Origin: Fragum whitleyi
Taxonomy: Eukaryota > Mollusca > Bivalvia > Cardiida > Cardiidae
Assembly: GCA_948146395.1 (NCBI GenBank)
Contig: OX411554.1
Span: 42,545,869-42,609,868, forward strand
Reading direction: 5' to 3'
DNA length: 64,000 bases
How positions within the stretch are numbered: the first letter of the stretch is position 1; the number at the start of each line of letters is the position of its first letter. Made by a program: the position numbers and the translations under genes. Positions 12,106 to 22,668 of the stretch are shown in pieces. The notes below the pieces were generated by a model, which was given only the letters and a program-made list of their open reading frames with translations, was not told where the DNA came from and ran no database searches.

Positions 12106-12310
12106 GTCTCCCTAGGATTGATTGATTGATTGAATGGAGTTTAACGCCGCTTTCAACATTATTTCAGTTATATCGCGGCGGCTGGAGCACCTAACAATGG
12201 ATTCCTGGTATTTCCCTCACCAGTACAACCATCACATTCTTTCCTAGCCTCCAGCTGCTATCTCACATAGGTCTACGATTATCAACCCATTGGTGAGAGT
12301 CTCCCTAGGA
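12106..12310 (-). mobile_element. tRNA-derived SINE (main family), 5'-truncated, with target-site duplication
   Basis: The minus-strand SINE body and tail occupy 12118-12298. The tail reads attgattgattgaatggagtttaacgccgctttcaac on the plus strand. It is flanked by direct repeats gtctccctagga at 12106-12117 and 12299-12310. The tRNA-like head is missing, as expected of incomplete reverse transcription. It is inserted into element B2 and therefore younger than it. Confidence 0.85.
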
Positions 12311-13489
12311 ACATCCATGCCAAGTTTCTTTGAAATCAGCCTGTTGGTTTGAGAGGAGAATATTTTAGAAGATTTTAAGTGAAAATGTAGTGAAAATAGG
12401 CCCTCCCTGCCACACCAACATTTGCGGCCAATTAGAATTTCTTAAGTAATTCAAATTAAGAGTCTCCCAAGGAACATCCATGCCATCTTTAATCTGCCAA
12501 ATGGTTTGAGATGAGAAGATTTTTAAAAGATTTTAAGCCCTGCCCTGTCACACCCACATATAGGAGTGTTAATCAAAATCTCTTCAACAATGGATTTGGA
12601 GGAAAAGATTTTTTCAAGATTTTAAAGTAAAAATTAACGTGCAAATAAGCCCCACCCTGCCACACCCATATTTGGGTGTCAAACAAAATTTCTTTGATAA
12701 TCTAGATTAAAAGTCATTTAAGGATCATCCATTTCAAGTTTCTTTGTTTTTTGGAGGAGAAGATTTCTCAGATTTTTTTTTTTAAAAAAATAAGCCCCGC
12801 CCTGCCATGTCCATGTTTGAGGGTCAATCATGATTTCATTAACTAGTTAGATAAAAGGTCATCTAAGGAACATCCATGCCAAGTTTCATTGAAATCCATC
12901 CAATGGTTGGGGAGGAAAAGATTTTTTAAAGATCTTTAAGTGAAAATTAAGTGAAATTAAGCTCCACACCGACACACCCACATTTTAAGGGTCAATCAAT
13001 TTTTTTTAACAATTTAGGTAAAGGGTGTCCCAAAGTACATCCATGCCTAATTTCATTGAATCAGTCCATTGGTTTAGGAGGAGAAGATCCTTAAGATTTT
13101 TAAGTGAAAATACACCCCCCTGCCATACCCACATTTTTGGGCCAATTGAAATTTCTTAAACAATTTAAATTTAGGGTCTTCCAAGGAACAAACATAACAA
13201 CTTTCATTGAAATCTGTCCATGGTTTGAGAGGAAAAGATTTCTAAATATTTAAAGGTGAAAATAAGCCCCATCCTGCCACATCCACATTTGAGGTGCCAA
13301 TCAAAATTTCTCTAACTTTTTGAATTAAGGGTCACTAAAGAAACATCCATACCAGGTTTTACTGAAATTAGCCCCATGGTTTTGGAGGAAAATGTTTTTA
13401 AGATTTAAAAGTGAAAATAAAGTGAAAATAAGTCCAACCCTGACATGCCATTATTCAGGAGTCAATTAAAATTTTTAACAATTTGAACT

Positions 13490-13835
13490 AGAACTGTTGC
13501 AGAACAGACTTACACCCCCCACAAGCACTTTTTCAAAATGCAAGTGCAGTTAATAAAGGATGTGTTTGTAACAAATATTGAGGTCATATGCAGCATTTGC
13601 ATGAAGTTTCATGATTCTAGGTTGCTTGGTTCTTGAGTAAGAGTCCAGAAATGAAAATTGAACAAAAATTGACTGTGACCTTTACCTTTGAAATATAGGA
13701 CCCCAAAACAAAAAGGGCACTTCCTTAGGTCATACGCAGCATTTGCATGAAGTTTCATGATTATTGGTGGCATAGTTCTCGAGTTAGAGTCCGGAAACGA
13801 CAAAAGAACAAAGGCTGACTGGGACCTTGACTTGT
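13490..13835. repeat. Unrelated repeat fragment inside B2
   Basis: Two diverged copies of 'ggtcata(t/c)gcagcatttgcatgaagtttcatgatt', at 13582 and 13730, form a ~148-bp duplication. This sits between normal family-B units and is probably part of another Pearl-like core. No termini are visible. Confidence 0.4.
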
Positions 13836-14231
13836 CAATCAAATTTCTTTTAGCAATTTAGGTGAAGAGTTTCCAAAGGAACATCCACGCCATGTTTCAT
13901 TAAAATCAGACCATTGGTTTGGGAGGCGGAGATTTTTAAAGATTTTAAAGAGAAAATTAGCCCCATCACGCCATGCCCATATTTGGGGTTCAATCAAAAT
14001 TTTCCTTTTAACAATTTAAGAAGAGGATCACCAATGGAACATTTCAATCGAGGTTTCATTAAAATCTGCCCATTGATTTAGGAGGGAGATGTTTAAAGAA
14101 AAAGTTTACGCCTGGACAGATATACGCATGAAGGACACATAGCCATGGCATTAGCTTGCTGGCCTTCAGCCTGTAGAGCTAAAAACAGTTCATTCATGGT
14201 TTTTCGAGTAATAGTGAAATCTTTTTCCCTC

Positions 14232-15000
14232 TGTGTCAGACATAACATTCTAGAATTTGGCATCCAGCAACAGTTCATAATGTCATTCCCTTATCCTTGT
14301 GACAAAAGTATATAGTCATTTCATGGTATTTGGTTTAACAGTTTCAACTATTGTCCTGAGATGCAGGGGATGATGTTCTGAACTGTTTTCATATGCTGAA
14401 GGCAATAGGCAACAGATCATAATTTCATTCCCTTATCCTTGTGACAAAAGTATATAGCCAGTTCATGGTATTTGGTTTAACAGTTTCAACTATTGTCCTG
14501 AGATGCAGGGGATGATGTTCTGAACTGTTGTCCTATGCTGAAGGCAATAGGCAACAGTTCATAATGTCATTTCCTTATCCTTGTGACAAAAGTATATAGT
14601 CATTTCATGATAATTGGTTTAACAGTTTCAACTATTGTCCTGAGATGTCGGGGATGATGTTCTGAACTGTTGTCCTATGCTGAAGGCAATCGGCAAAAGT
14701 TCATAATGTCATTCCCTTATCCTTGTGACAAAAGTATATAGTCATTTCATGGTATTTGGTTAAACAGTTTCAACTATTGTCCTGAGATGCTGGGGATGAT
14801 GTTCTGAACTGTTGTCCTATGCTGAAGGCAATAGGCAACAGTTCAGAATGTCATTCCCTTATCCTTGTGACAAAAGAATATAGTCATTTCATGGTATTTG
14901 GTTTAACAGTTTCAACTATTGTCCCGAGATGCAGGGGATGATGTTCTGAACTGTTGTCCTTTGCTGAAGGCAATAGGCAACAGTTCATAATGTCATTTCC
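14232..15000. repeat. Tandem array, 142-bp unit, about 5.4 copies
   Basis: The marker gttcataa or a close variant occurs at 14273, 14415, 14557, 14699, 14841 and 14983, exactly 142 bp apart. The unit contains 'tccttgtgacaaaagtatatagtcatttcatgg' and 'gtttcaactattgtcctgagatgc'. Copies are highly similar, so the array is recent or homogenised. It lies about 350 bp beyond the last visible sushi exon (S11) on its downstream side. Confidence 0.9.
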
Positions 15001-15351
15001 AACACTGACGGCAATAGTTTTCCACTGTTACACAAATATCAATGAAATAACTGTTTTATTACTTAATCAATATTGTGTTTTTTTTTCATTCAAAACATAT
15101 GTTTCAAAATGAGACTTACAGAGAAGGGCTGACTCTTTAATAAATTTCAAAGAGTGTGTCACTCTGCATATTTATTGCTCTTGCAACAAGATGACATCAT
15201 TTTTGAAAGAGGGCAACAGTTAGGTGCTTATTGAGCATGGAAGAAACAGTTCATACTATTAATTGGTCATGTATTGGATATTGTACAAAGCAATGTAACA
15301 GTTCTAAATAGTCAATAAATATTTATATAGGAGATCAAATCTCATTCCTAC

Positions 15352-15546
15352 CATTAATCTCGCAAGTCGCAGTGAATGCTGACCAGCCCGTCAGGTTGTC
15401 TTCACAAGTTATCCAAACATCTGCATCAGTAGAGCTATGGAAGCCATGATCACAAAACATCTGTGCAGTGGCACCAACCGTTGTCACCTCCACAGCCTCC
15501 AGTTTGAAAACACCGTGAAGAAAATGTGGAGGCGGGCCACAGTCAC
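15352..15546 (-). CDS. Sushi exon S11, type B (last recognised)
   Basis: This 195-bp exon encodes one CCP domain. It opens G-D-C-G-P-P-P, has the second half-cystine in M-F-C-D-H-G-F, the third in W-I-T-C-E-D, the conserved G-W-S tryptophan, and the last cysteine in T-C-E-I-N. The acceptor is ...ttttacag|GTGACTGTGG at 15546/15547 and the donor AATG|gtagga at 15352/15351. It ends in phase 1, so at least one more exon must follow downstream (below 15351). No further sushi exon was recognised there, where the DNA is a tandem array and transposons. Confidence 0.85.
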
Positions 15547-15641
15547 CTGTAAAAGTTATGATATCAGCCCTGCATTTAATGTAGTTGACCAGTAATAGTT
15601 TCGTTATGTCTAAAAGTAATGAACTTTAACAGTGTTAACCA

Positions 15642-15672
15642 AGGTTTCCTAATGATTTTCATTAGGAAACCT
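15642..15672. repeat. Perfect 14-bp stem hairpin
   Basis: aggtttcctaatga-ttt-tcattaggaaacct, in the intron 96 bp upstream (gene orientation) of the S11 acceptor. It may be a remnant of a foldback MITE or a structured intronic element; nothing else supports a function. Confidence 0.5.
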
Positions 15673-16112
15673 CAGTCATCATTGTGAAAGATCATATGTT
15701 TCAAAATGTTGCAAATCTAATACGGGTCCACTACCTTAAGAAGACAAAATGGTGCATATTGTTTGCAAATCATGACCCCCTCCCCTCTTTGCCTGTGCAC
15801 TTGCATTAAACAGCCAGGTATTATTCCTAAACAATTTGCACCAATTTTTCATTATGAAGCAGAGCATGTAAGTATAATATAAAGACACTTAAAATTCAAT
15901 TTCTATTTCACGACTAAAGTCAAAAGTTTATTTTCACACTGGGCTATCTTTCTAAATTTAACATGATCATTTTTACCTCCCTAATAAGAAATTTTTAAAT
16001 ACACCATTTGATTAATGTCTGTTTGAAAACATCTTTTTATTCAATTGTTTGTGACCTGATAATGATAATGATGATCATTCTAGATTCAGAAAATCAGTGT
16101 ATTGCACATGGT

Positions 16113-16341
16113 TTAACCCTTTCCTGTTTTACAAAATTTTGGACCTGTCCAAATTCAAAGGTTTTGCAGACGAAAATTAAAAGTTGATTTAATTTGAAAA
16201 ATAACCATTCTGTAGGGTAGAAACTAGTGTGGAAAAAGAAGAAATTGCTTGTCAGAAGCAATTTCTTCTTTTTTCACAATGTTTTCTCTATCATAAAATT
16301 ACAGGCACGTAAAAAGCAGGGATTAAACAGCAAAGAGTTAA
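16113..16341 (+). mobile_element. piggyBac-like MITE, family P1, copy 1
   Basis: It begins TTAA-CCCTTTCCTGTTTT and ends AAACAGCAAAGAG-TTAA. A central hairpin aagaagaaattgcttgtcagaagcaatttcttctt lies at 16236-16270. TTAA flanks with CCCTTT termini fit piggyBac-type non-autonomous elements. Other copies are at 20605, 29625 and 51758 (the last in reverse orientation). Confidence 0.7.
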
Positions 16342-16790
16342 CCCTAGTCTGCTTTCACAATCTATCTCACTTGGATCTACTCTTTATGCACTATCCAGAT
16401 GGTCCTTTATTTTATTGATATCCTAGATGAATCTTTTTGCATGTCGCAACAAGTTTAGCAAAATTTGTAAAATTATTGGAAATGTCAAGCACAGGCAGTT
16501 CCAACATTTTCAACTATTTTTCATAGACAGAAAGATATCATAATTACTTTGGCTTCTGAAATATAGAAACATTTTTCAAGATAATTTTGTTTGAATAGGT
16601 TTAACACCAATTTAACAATTTTTTAGTGATATCCTGGAAGCTTAAGCATCCAACAATGAATTCTTATTATTTCTCAAATCAGTGATAAATTACCTTTCCT
16701 ATCCTCCAGCTAGCCTAGGTTTACATTATTCATCCATTTTAGGGTATAATAAGCTGGTACCAGGGATAAAACCAATGACACAAATTATTT

Positions 16791-17008
16791 GAGCCTGTGC
16801 ATGACATATCCAACAATTTGAAATTTGCACCAAGCAAAGATTCTGGCCAGCCTGTGCATCTGCACATTCTGGCCAGAGTCTTTGCTTTGCACTTAACAGA
16901 TAGATCAGGTCTAGAAGTGTTTAAAGACAGACAGCCTCCTAGTTCCAGGCTGCTTGATGAATCCATTCACGCATGTTTCAAATTGTTGGAACTGTCATGC
17001 ACAGGTTC
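16791..17008. mobile_element. Palindromic MITE with inner CTGGCCAG inverted repeats
   Basis: The outer arms gcctgtgcatgacatatccaacaatttgaaa (16793-) and tttcaaattgttggaactgtcatgcacaggttc (ending 17008) are inverted copies. Inside, aaagattctggccagcctgtgc and gcacattctggccagagtctttg form a second inverted pair. A related, more decayed copy is at about 61020-61286. Confidence 0.6.
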
Positions 17009-17037
17009 ATTTAAGATTGGGGTTCTGGTGCGCTACC

Positions 17038-17123
17038 ATATTGATGGCTCAGCACGAAACAGTTGTATTTCTCTATAAACATATAGGGAGTTACAACTGT
17101 GTTTTGCGCTGAGCCGTTGATAT
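17038..17123. mobile_element. ~85-bp foldback element (family FB2), copy 1
   Basis: attgatggctcagcacgaaacagttgta ... atatagggagttacaactgtgttttgcgctgagccgttgata is a near-complete palindrome with arms of about 35 bp. Related copies lie at 18391-18457, 41398-41442 (half), 51330-51418 and 53266-53332. Confidence 0.65.
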
Positions 17124-17375
17124 GTGCTATGATACGCTATTTTTCTTGAAGATAATTTTTGCTGAATTATTTCATAATTGTGACTTGTCTCATGTAGATG
17201 GACCATTGTACTAGTGTGTAAAGTGTTGCCCGCTCTGCACAGTGAGACTGGGGTAAAAACTTCTCATGCTTTACCAATTTTCTAAATCTAGAATGATCAA
17301 TGATCAAAATATGTTCTTTTGAAAGATTTTTTTATATAATACGACATCTGCTAGAACCAATCTCATTTTCAAGTA

Positions 17376-17552
17376 CAGTCAAACCTGTCTTAAGCATACA
17401 CCGAAGGGACATTCATAAAGCTCTTGCTTAAGACAGGTGCTTGTTTGATCGAGTTCTCATTCAGTGCAAATGGTTCATTTGGGAACTTGGTGGCTGCTTG
17501 CCTAAGACAGGCTCTTGCTGAATACAGGTGGCCGCTCAGACAGGTTTGACTG
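17376..17552. mobile_element. Tc1/mariner-like MITE with CAGTCAAACCTGTC termini
   Basis: TA-cagtcaaacctgtctta ... cagacaggtttgactg-TA: inverted termini of about 15 bp flanked by TA (17374-17375 and 17553-17554). The inner sequence keeps further inverted segments (cttaagacagg / gcctaagacagg). It is a common non-autonomous type in animals; no transposase is present. Confidence 0.7.
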
Positions 17553-17865
17553 TATTTATCTTATGGTTGATTGAATGATTGAATGGAGTTTGACGCCGCT
17601 TTCAACATTATTTCAGTTATGTATCGCAGCGGCTGGAGCTCCAAACAATGGTTTCCTGGTATATCTCTCACCAGTACAACCATCACATCCTTTCCTAGCC
17701 TCCAGCTACTTTCTCGCATAGGTCTATGATTATCAACCCATTGGTGAGAGACAAATAGTCGAAAAGAATTAGTGCCACCATCTGGGATTGAACCCGGGAC
17801 CTCTAGATTGACAGTCTGACGCCCTACCAAGTGCCATATGACAGCGGCCGTATTTATCTTATGGT
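17552..17865 (-). mobile_element. tRNA-derived SINE (main family), full length, with 16-bp target-site duplication
   Basis: Direct repeats gtatttatcttatggt at 17552-17567 and 17850-17865 bracket a complete minus-strand SINE (17568-17849). The tRNA-like head (gccgctgtcatatggcacttggtagggcgtcagactgtcaatctagaggtcccgggttc on the minus strand) has A and B boxes. The body and the tail gcggcgtcaaactccattcaatc follow. It inserted at the end of the preceding MITE. The 109-residue frame across it is not a gene. Confidence 0.9.
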
Positions 17866-17900
17866 CTTCATAAATGGTTCCTTTTTGCAAATTTACTCAC

Positions 17901-18077
17901 GAATACAGTGGGTCTGTGGTGCTGTCCAATAACCATCCAGTCCACATGTAACAGCTACATCAAAAGCTTTTGGGGCGTAACCAACTTCACATTCTAGATA
18001 TGCTAGGCATCCGACATAGGTAGCGTCGGCTGGAAAATACTCGCCATGGTCCACAATATGTACTGATGGGCCACAAT
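17901..18077 (-). CDS. Sushi exon S10, type A
   Basis: This 177-bp exon encodes a 59-codon CCP domain. It has C-G-P at the start, L-E-C-E-V-G-Y for the second half-cystine, V-T-C-G for the third, D-G-Y-W-T-A-P-Q-T and a terminal H-C-I. It has an extra cysteine (V-G-C-L) just before the second. The acceptor is ...tttgaaattgtag-like (caaattgtag|ATTGTGG, 18077/18078) and the donor is ATTC|gtgagt (17901/17900). Its acceptor region has been tandemly duplicated upstream (18078-18380). It is the most diverged type-A copy, lacking the S-L-P-Y-V block. Confidence 0.85.
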
Positions 18078-18380
18078 CTACAATTTGAAAAATAGTGATA
18101 AATCTTCTTCATAATATTCATACAGTGTAAAATCGTTTTTAGTTTTATACCTCAATAAATTCAACATATACTGTTGGGCCACATGCACAATGTACAATTT
18201 GGAAAATAATTATAAAACATCTTCATGTATTCATACAGTGTGATGAGGTTTTTAGTTTCATGCTTAATTAAAATCAACATAAACTGTTGGGCCACAATCT
18301 ACAATTTGAAAAAATAATAATGAATCTTGTTCATTCAGTCATACAGTGTAAATAAGTTTTTGGTTTCTTACCTCAATTAA
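18071..18380 (-). repeat. Tandem triplication that includes the S10 splice acceptor
   Basis: The block 'gggccaca...caatttg ... attcatacagtgt ... tttttagtttcatac' occurs three times with periods of about 108 and 113 bp (ccaca at 18071, 18179 and 18292). The repeat starts inside exon S10, so both extra copies carry the first ~10 exon bases. Only the 18292 copy keeps a perfect acceptor-like caaattgtag|ATTGTGGCCC. Confidence 0.7.
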
Positions 18381-18390
18381 AGATCCAAAA

Positions 18391-18457
18391 ACCGATAGCT
18401 AAGCGCAAAACAGTTGTAACATATAGGCAGTTACAACTATTTTGCCCTAAGCTATCC
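18391..18457. mobile_element. Foldback element FB2, copy 2
   Basis: accgatagctaagcgcaaaacagttgtaac-atatagg-cagttacaactattttgccctaagctatcc: a palindrome of the same family as 17038-17123. Confidence 0.6.
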
Positions 18458-18589
18458 AAATACTCTCTTTATCTCTTAATTACATCATCACAATATCCCA
18501 GCAAAGTTGTGTGTATTGGAACAATTAATGTGTGGTAACTGTGAGGTTCTTTCCAAACCTGTGTGTCTTTGTGATATGTCAAAAATATA

Positions 18590-18821
18590 ACATGCCCCTG
18601 CAGTGTAACTAAAGTTGTCATCGAGACCTATTTTTTCAAGTGTTTAGCATCAACTAAGTTTCATAAATATATCTTCAACAGCAACAGAGATATGAAGATC
18701 AAAGTTTCTTACACCAAAGCCAACAAGAACGCCTGTGCCAACAAAATTGCCCACAAAACAATGTCAAAGGTGATGTTAAATTTAGGGTTTTGCTTCGAAA
18801 AACAGCCGAGCTAAAAATGTC
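18590..18821 (+). mobile_element. Remnant of a Pearl-like element, family H, ending beside exon S9
   Basis: Contains 'caacagagatatgaagatcaaagtt ... gccaacaagaacgcc ... ggttttgcttcgaaaaacagccgagctaaaaatg'. Similar tails occur at about 22630-22660, 25280-25315, 32540-32580 and 24140-24170. The gctaaaa terminus fits the other families. It stops 11 bp from the S9 splice donor. Confidence 0.45.
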
Positions 18822-18831
18822 TGAATCCTAC

Positions 18832-19023
18832 CTTTTGGACCACAGTATGCTGGATGTGAGGACCAGCCATCATCGTCACAAGTTATATAAACTGGAGTCT
18901 CGCCATATGAGCTAACAAAGCCATGGTCACAAGACAACTCTGCTGATGCACTATAAAGTGTGAATTCAGGCTCCCTCAGCCAAAACTTGCCATGTTCTTT
19001 GATTGGAGGTGGCCCACAGTCTC
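18832..19023 (-). CDS. Sushi exon S9, type B
   Basis: This 192-bp exon encodes one CCP domain: G-D-C-G-P-P-P-I, then A-E-L-S-C-D-H-G-F, Y-I-T-C-D-D-D-G-W-S and final A-Y-C-G-P-K-G. The acceptor is tttatcag|GAGACTGTGG (19023/19024) and the donor AAAG|gtagga (18832/18831). The T-C-D-D replaces the family T-C-E-D, and the loop before the tryptophan is shorter by a few residues. It is 754 bp upstream of S10. Confidence 0.85.
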
Positions 19024-19215
19024 CTGATAAAATGTATACAGTAGAATCCTCTGAATCAGAATTTAAATACAGTGGGATAAAACGCATATATGAAGAAATT
19101 ACTTAGAACTTTATTTGCAATTCATATGTCATGTGTTTTGCTGTGTATACAAATAGCTTCACCCATTTATCAAACTCAACACTATATTTTGTGGGAATGT
19201 TGATGCTTTTCTTGT

Positions 19216-19637
19216 CATATAACCCACACCCTAAATGAAGAACTTTGTTTTCCGTGACACTCTCCTAATGACTAGTAATATAACCCACATGCTAAATGAA
19301 GCACTTTGTTTTCTTTGGCACTCTCCCAATGTCTTGTCATATAACCCACGAGCTTAAAGAAGCACTTTGTTTTCCGTGACACTCTCCCAATGTCTTGTCA
19401 TATAACCCACGAGCTTAATGAAGCACTTTGTGCTCTGTGACACTCTCCCAATGTCTTGTCATATAACCCATGAGCTTAATGAAGCACTTTGTGCTCTGTG
19501 ACACTCTCCCAATGTCTTGTCATATAACCCACGAGCTTAATGAAGCACTTTGTGCTCTGTCACACTCTCCAAATGTCTTGTCATATAACTCACGAGCTTA
19601 ATGAAGCACTTTGTTTTCTGTGACACTCTCCCAATGT
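19216..19637. repeat. Tandem array, ~60-bp unit, 7 copies
   Basis: The unit 'cttgtcatataacccacgagcttaatgaagcactttgtgctctgtgacactctcccaatgt' is repeated at 60-61 bp intervals. It lies in the S8-S9 intron, about 190 bp upstream of the S9 acceptor. Copies differ at few positions, so a recent expansion is likely. Confidence 0.9.
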
Positions 19638-19639
19638 CA

Positions 19640-20265
19640 ATTTCATTACTTGTTTTTTAATTTTACATCCAGAAAAATGTTAAGAAACTATTTTACACCC
19701 ACAAAAGGGTTTTGCATTTACCCCTCCTAACCATACATACTTTATTCAAGGGACACATCAGTGTGTAAATGAAATTATTGCATAAATAATATTTATCAAC
19801 AATTTTGTTGCAATAAATCTTCAGTTGTTATTAAAAGGATAAATTTGTTCTTTAATTTTCCAGGCCAGACTAGCCAAATTGGTAACACAATTCATCTTGC
19901 AAAGAAGCCTGTACCACTCTGATAACACCTGACCGATAATATTACATGATATCAGGCAGTCTAATCTTAGAAACAATTTGCATTACACTTTCACCTGAAA
20001 TTCTTCGATATTTAAGTTTCTTTTTTTATGATTAAGCACTGAAAATGATTGCATGATAAATAGAATAACATGCAATTTTCTTAAAATATCAATGTTTTCT
20101 GGTCTCAGCTGCGAGAAATTATCATGACTCAGCACAGCCTTGTCATGATATATTCTCCCAACCTCGACCAGATAACATTGATATTTAAAGACACTAACAT
20201 ATTATTCTCTGCAAAATGGGCAGTCAATCCCTGAGTTGTGAGTTAGAACCCTGACTCGACCAACT
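19640..20265. other. Intronic DNA, nothing recognised
   Basis: No exon-like or repeat structure identified between the 60-bp array and the FB1 element. Confidence 0.45.
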
Positions 20266-20269
20266 TTCA

Positions 20270-20600
20270 TGAAAAAAAAATTGTTGATTCCATCAAATTT
20301 TGTGCATTCCGATTGGCTGAAAAATCAGTTTTATTCCCAAATGAACTTAATGTTTAGTATGCGGCTATTTTATAAGCTTCCCCACAAAGTAGTCCCTAAA
20401 GAAATCTGTCCCTTTTGGAGAAATATTAAAATTTTTGCTTCATAATATTTAATGGTAGGATTTGAAGAAAAAATTTTTTGATTTCATGCAGGTATGAAAC
20501 TAAAATCCTAGTCACACTCAAGTATGAACTTTGTGTTTTCATACAGTGTGATTAGGTTTTTAGTTGAATACCTCAATGAAATCAACAAATACTCTCTTAA
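20270..20600. mobile_element. Long-arm foldback element FB1, copy 1
   Basis: The left arm (gattggctgaaaaatcagttttattcccaaatgaa ... ttgatttcatgcaggtatgaaactaaaatcctagtcacactcaagtatgaa) is followed by the inverted inner arm (ttcatacagtgtgattaggtttttagttgaatacctcaatgaaatcaacaaatactctc). Other copies are at 24215-24455 (left arm), 36446-36780 (inner palindrome plus right arm) and 49150-50215 (both arms). Confidence 0.6.
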
Positions 20601-20604
20601 TCTC

Positions 20605-20831
20605 TTAACACTTTCCTGTTTTACAAGATTTTGGACCTGTCCAAATTCAAAGGTTTTGCAGACCAAAATTTAAAGAGGATTTAATTTGAAAAAAAATCAG
20701 TCTGTAGGGTAGAAAATAGTGTGGAAAAGAAGAAATTGCTTGTCAGGAGCAATTTCTTCTTTTTTAACAATGTTTTCTCAACCATAAAATCATTGGCACG
20801 TAAAAAGCAGGGATTAAACAGCAAAGGTTAA
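20605..20831 (+). mobile_element. piggyBac-like MITE, family P1, copy 2
   Basis: TTAA-CACTTTCCTGTTTT ... AAACAGCAAAGG-TTAA, with the same central hairpin (agaagaaattgcttgtcaggagcaatttcttct). It lies directly next to FB1 copy 1. Confidence 0.7.
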
Positions 20832-20914
20832 ATGCCACAAGTCATACATCTCCAACTAATGGGCCTATATTGGTAAGTATGGCACCTAAGAAGAAAGATC
20901 ATCTGGTGGCTCAG

Positions 20915-21260
20915 TTAAAATGTTGTATTTGTACTTGTAGGTTAGGTTTTTAAATCCAGGTCCACAATGGGGGGTGGGTTTTGTTCTTGATTGGAGGGCT
21001 ATTCCTTGAAGATGATAAATTGCAGTTGTACTTGTAAGTTTGGTTTTAAATCCCCAGTATTCTATGAAATACAGGTCCAAAATGGGGGTGGGGGTAGGGC
21101 TGTTGGTGGGAGGTCTAGCTTTTACTTGAAGATGATTAAATGTTGCACTTGTACTTTTAAGTTGTGTTTTTAAATCCTCAGTATTCTATGAAATCCAGGT
21201 CTATATTGGGGGTTGGGTTGTAGGTTCGAGGGCTATTACTTGAAGATGATAAAATGTTGT
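20915..21260. repeat. Degenerate tandem repeat, about 3 copies of ~90-118 bp
   Basis: Repeated 'ttgta(c/t)ttgtaagtt(t/g)g(t/g)gtttttaaatcc ... aggtccanaatggggg(t)tggg ... ttacttgaagatgat(t)aaatg'. It is G-rich on the plus strand and lies within the S8-S9 intron. Confidence 0.65.
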
Positions 21261-22219
21261 AGTTGAATTCCCTCAAAGTAAACATTCATATGATGTATAT
21301 ATACTGAGCACAAAAAGTTTAGTCGTTCCGTCTTTGATGAGATAATTTCAAGATGTGATTAATCTTTCACAAAGAAGTTGACATTAATTAAGATTCTATT
21401 CAATTTACTTCCTGAATGCAATAATTTTGAATTGTAAGAAGAAACTGGTCAGTCGTAACGATATGATTCTCTACAGACCAGTAGAATGGCAAAGTCACAC
21501 AGTTTAAACAAAGGACGTACTTCCGTTTTATTAACACATTCGACATATTTTTTTCATCAATATCATTTTAGGGTATCTCGGTGCAATAACAAAGAAGTAA
21601 GTTAGGGTATGGAATATTTCTGATGGCTCTACGGCACCACCTTTACGCCCTACCCACGAAAATGCAGCTATTGTTTTATGAGTGACAATTTTGTATATCA
21701 GGGAAGAAAACAGTAGTCCCTGCATCTTCCTTTCCCCAGAAGTTGAGTTATTGCCTATTTCCGGTTGAGCGACCACTTACGTTCTGTTGACGGCCACGAG
21801 GACGTTGATTTAATATGATCACAGGTAGTTTCTTCTCAGTTCGTTTCTATTATTCAAACGCAAGACATGAATGGTGCACAGGGTTGTTTTCCGATTGCAA
21901 TCAATATGGTTAACAAAAATATTCCATTGTGTAGCGTAACGTCATGACGTCCTAGTGCAACTTTATTGTCATTAAAAGAGATCTGTTGAAGGAAAGTGGT
22001 CCATGGCATGTCAATGTTTATTTGCAACAAACCTTGTGGCAATAAAAACACTTGTGACAGAAACTAAAGTCAATTTTAACATCTCCCAGATATGTACACC
22101 ATATAAGATATGTCAAGCGCTGTCCACCTAATTTAACGTCGTCTCAAAAATTTGCCCTTATGCAAAGGATGCGTTACATTTAAATGTTTAATGTTAACTC
22201 GGAATAAGAGGAATCAAAT
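21261..22219. other. Intronic DNA, nothing recognised
   Basis: No sushi-like exon, no terminal inverted repeats and no array. Short open frames here show no domain. Confidence 0.45.
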
Positions 22220-22524
22220 GAGACGAAAAAGAAAAATTAAGCCACTTTGATACACCCATACATCGACCAAGTACAATAAATGTCACTACAAACCTATGTA
22301 TGCAAGGAAAAATAAAAACCTATGATCAAAAGAAAGCAAGTTGGATGACAAGTATATTTCGAGTTGAGACGAAAAAGAAAAATTAAGCCACTTTGATACA
22401 CCCATACATCGACCAAGTACGATAAATTCATGTAAATGTCACTACAAACCTATGTATGCAAGGAAAAATAAAAACCTGTGATCAAAAGAAAGCAAGTTGG
22501 ATGACAAGTATATTTCGAGTTGAA
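22220..22524. repeat. Tandem duplication of ~146 bp
   Basis: The segment from gagacgaaaaagaaaaattaagcc to tatatttcgagttga occurs at 22220-22365 and again at 22366-22524. The second copy carries a 10-bp insertion (ttcatgtaaa). Near identity indicates a recent event. It lies 145 bp from the S8 donor. Confidence 0.85.
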
Positions 22525-22668
22525 ACTTTTGTTTGGCTAAATTATTTGACTTCTTTGCGACATGATTAAAAGTGCGACTAAACTTATTGCGTTCAGCATA
22601 TGTATATACACTTAGTACAGTCTTGCACTGAACCCTGGAAATGGCCGAGCTTAAAATGTCATACTTAC

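Larger units (their letters stand above)
11690..14186 (+). mobile_element. Pearl/Helentron-like element, family B, copy B2 (old, 5' end unclear)
   Basis: About a dozen degenerate ~150-bp units carry the family-B signature (ccctgccacacccacatttggg ... caatcaaaatttcttgaacaatttaagtaaagg ... gaacatccatgccaagtttcattgaaatc). It ends with a mutated hairpin (agcttgctggccttcagcctgtagagct) and taaaaac at 14186. It has been invaded by a SINE (12118-12298) and by an unrelated repeat fragment (about 13490-13835). No 5' acaagagg terminus was found. Confidence 0.65.

Noticed and set aside
17561..17890. 109-residue minus-strand open frame
   Set aside because: It is the SINE at 17568-17849 read through, plus flanking DNA.
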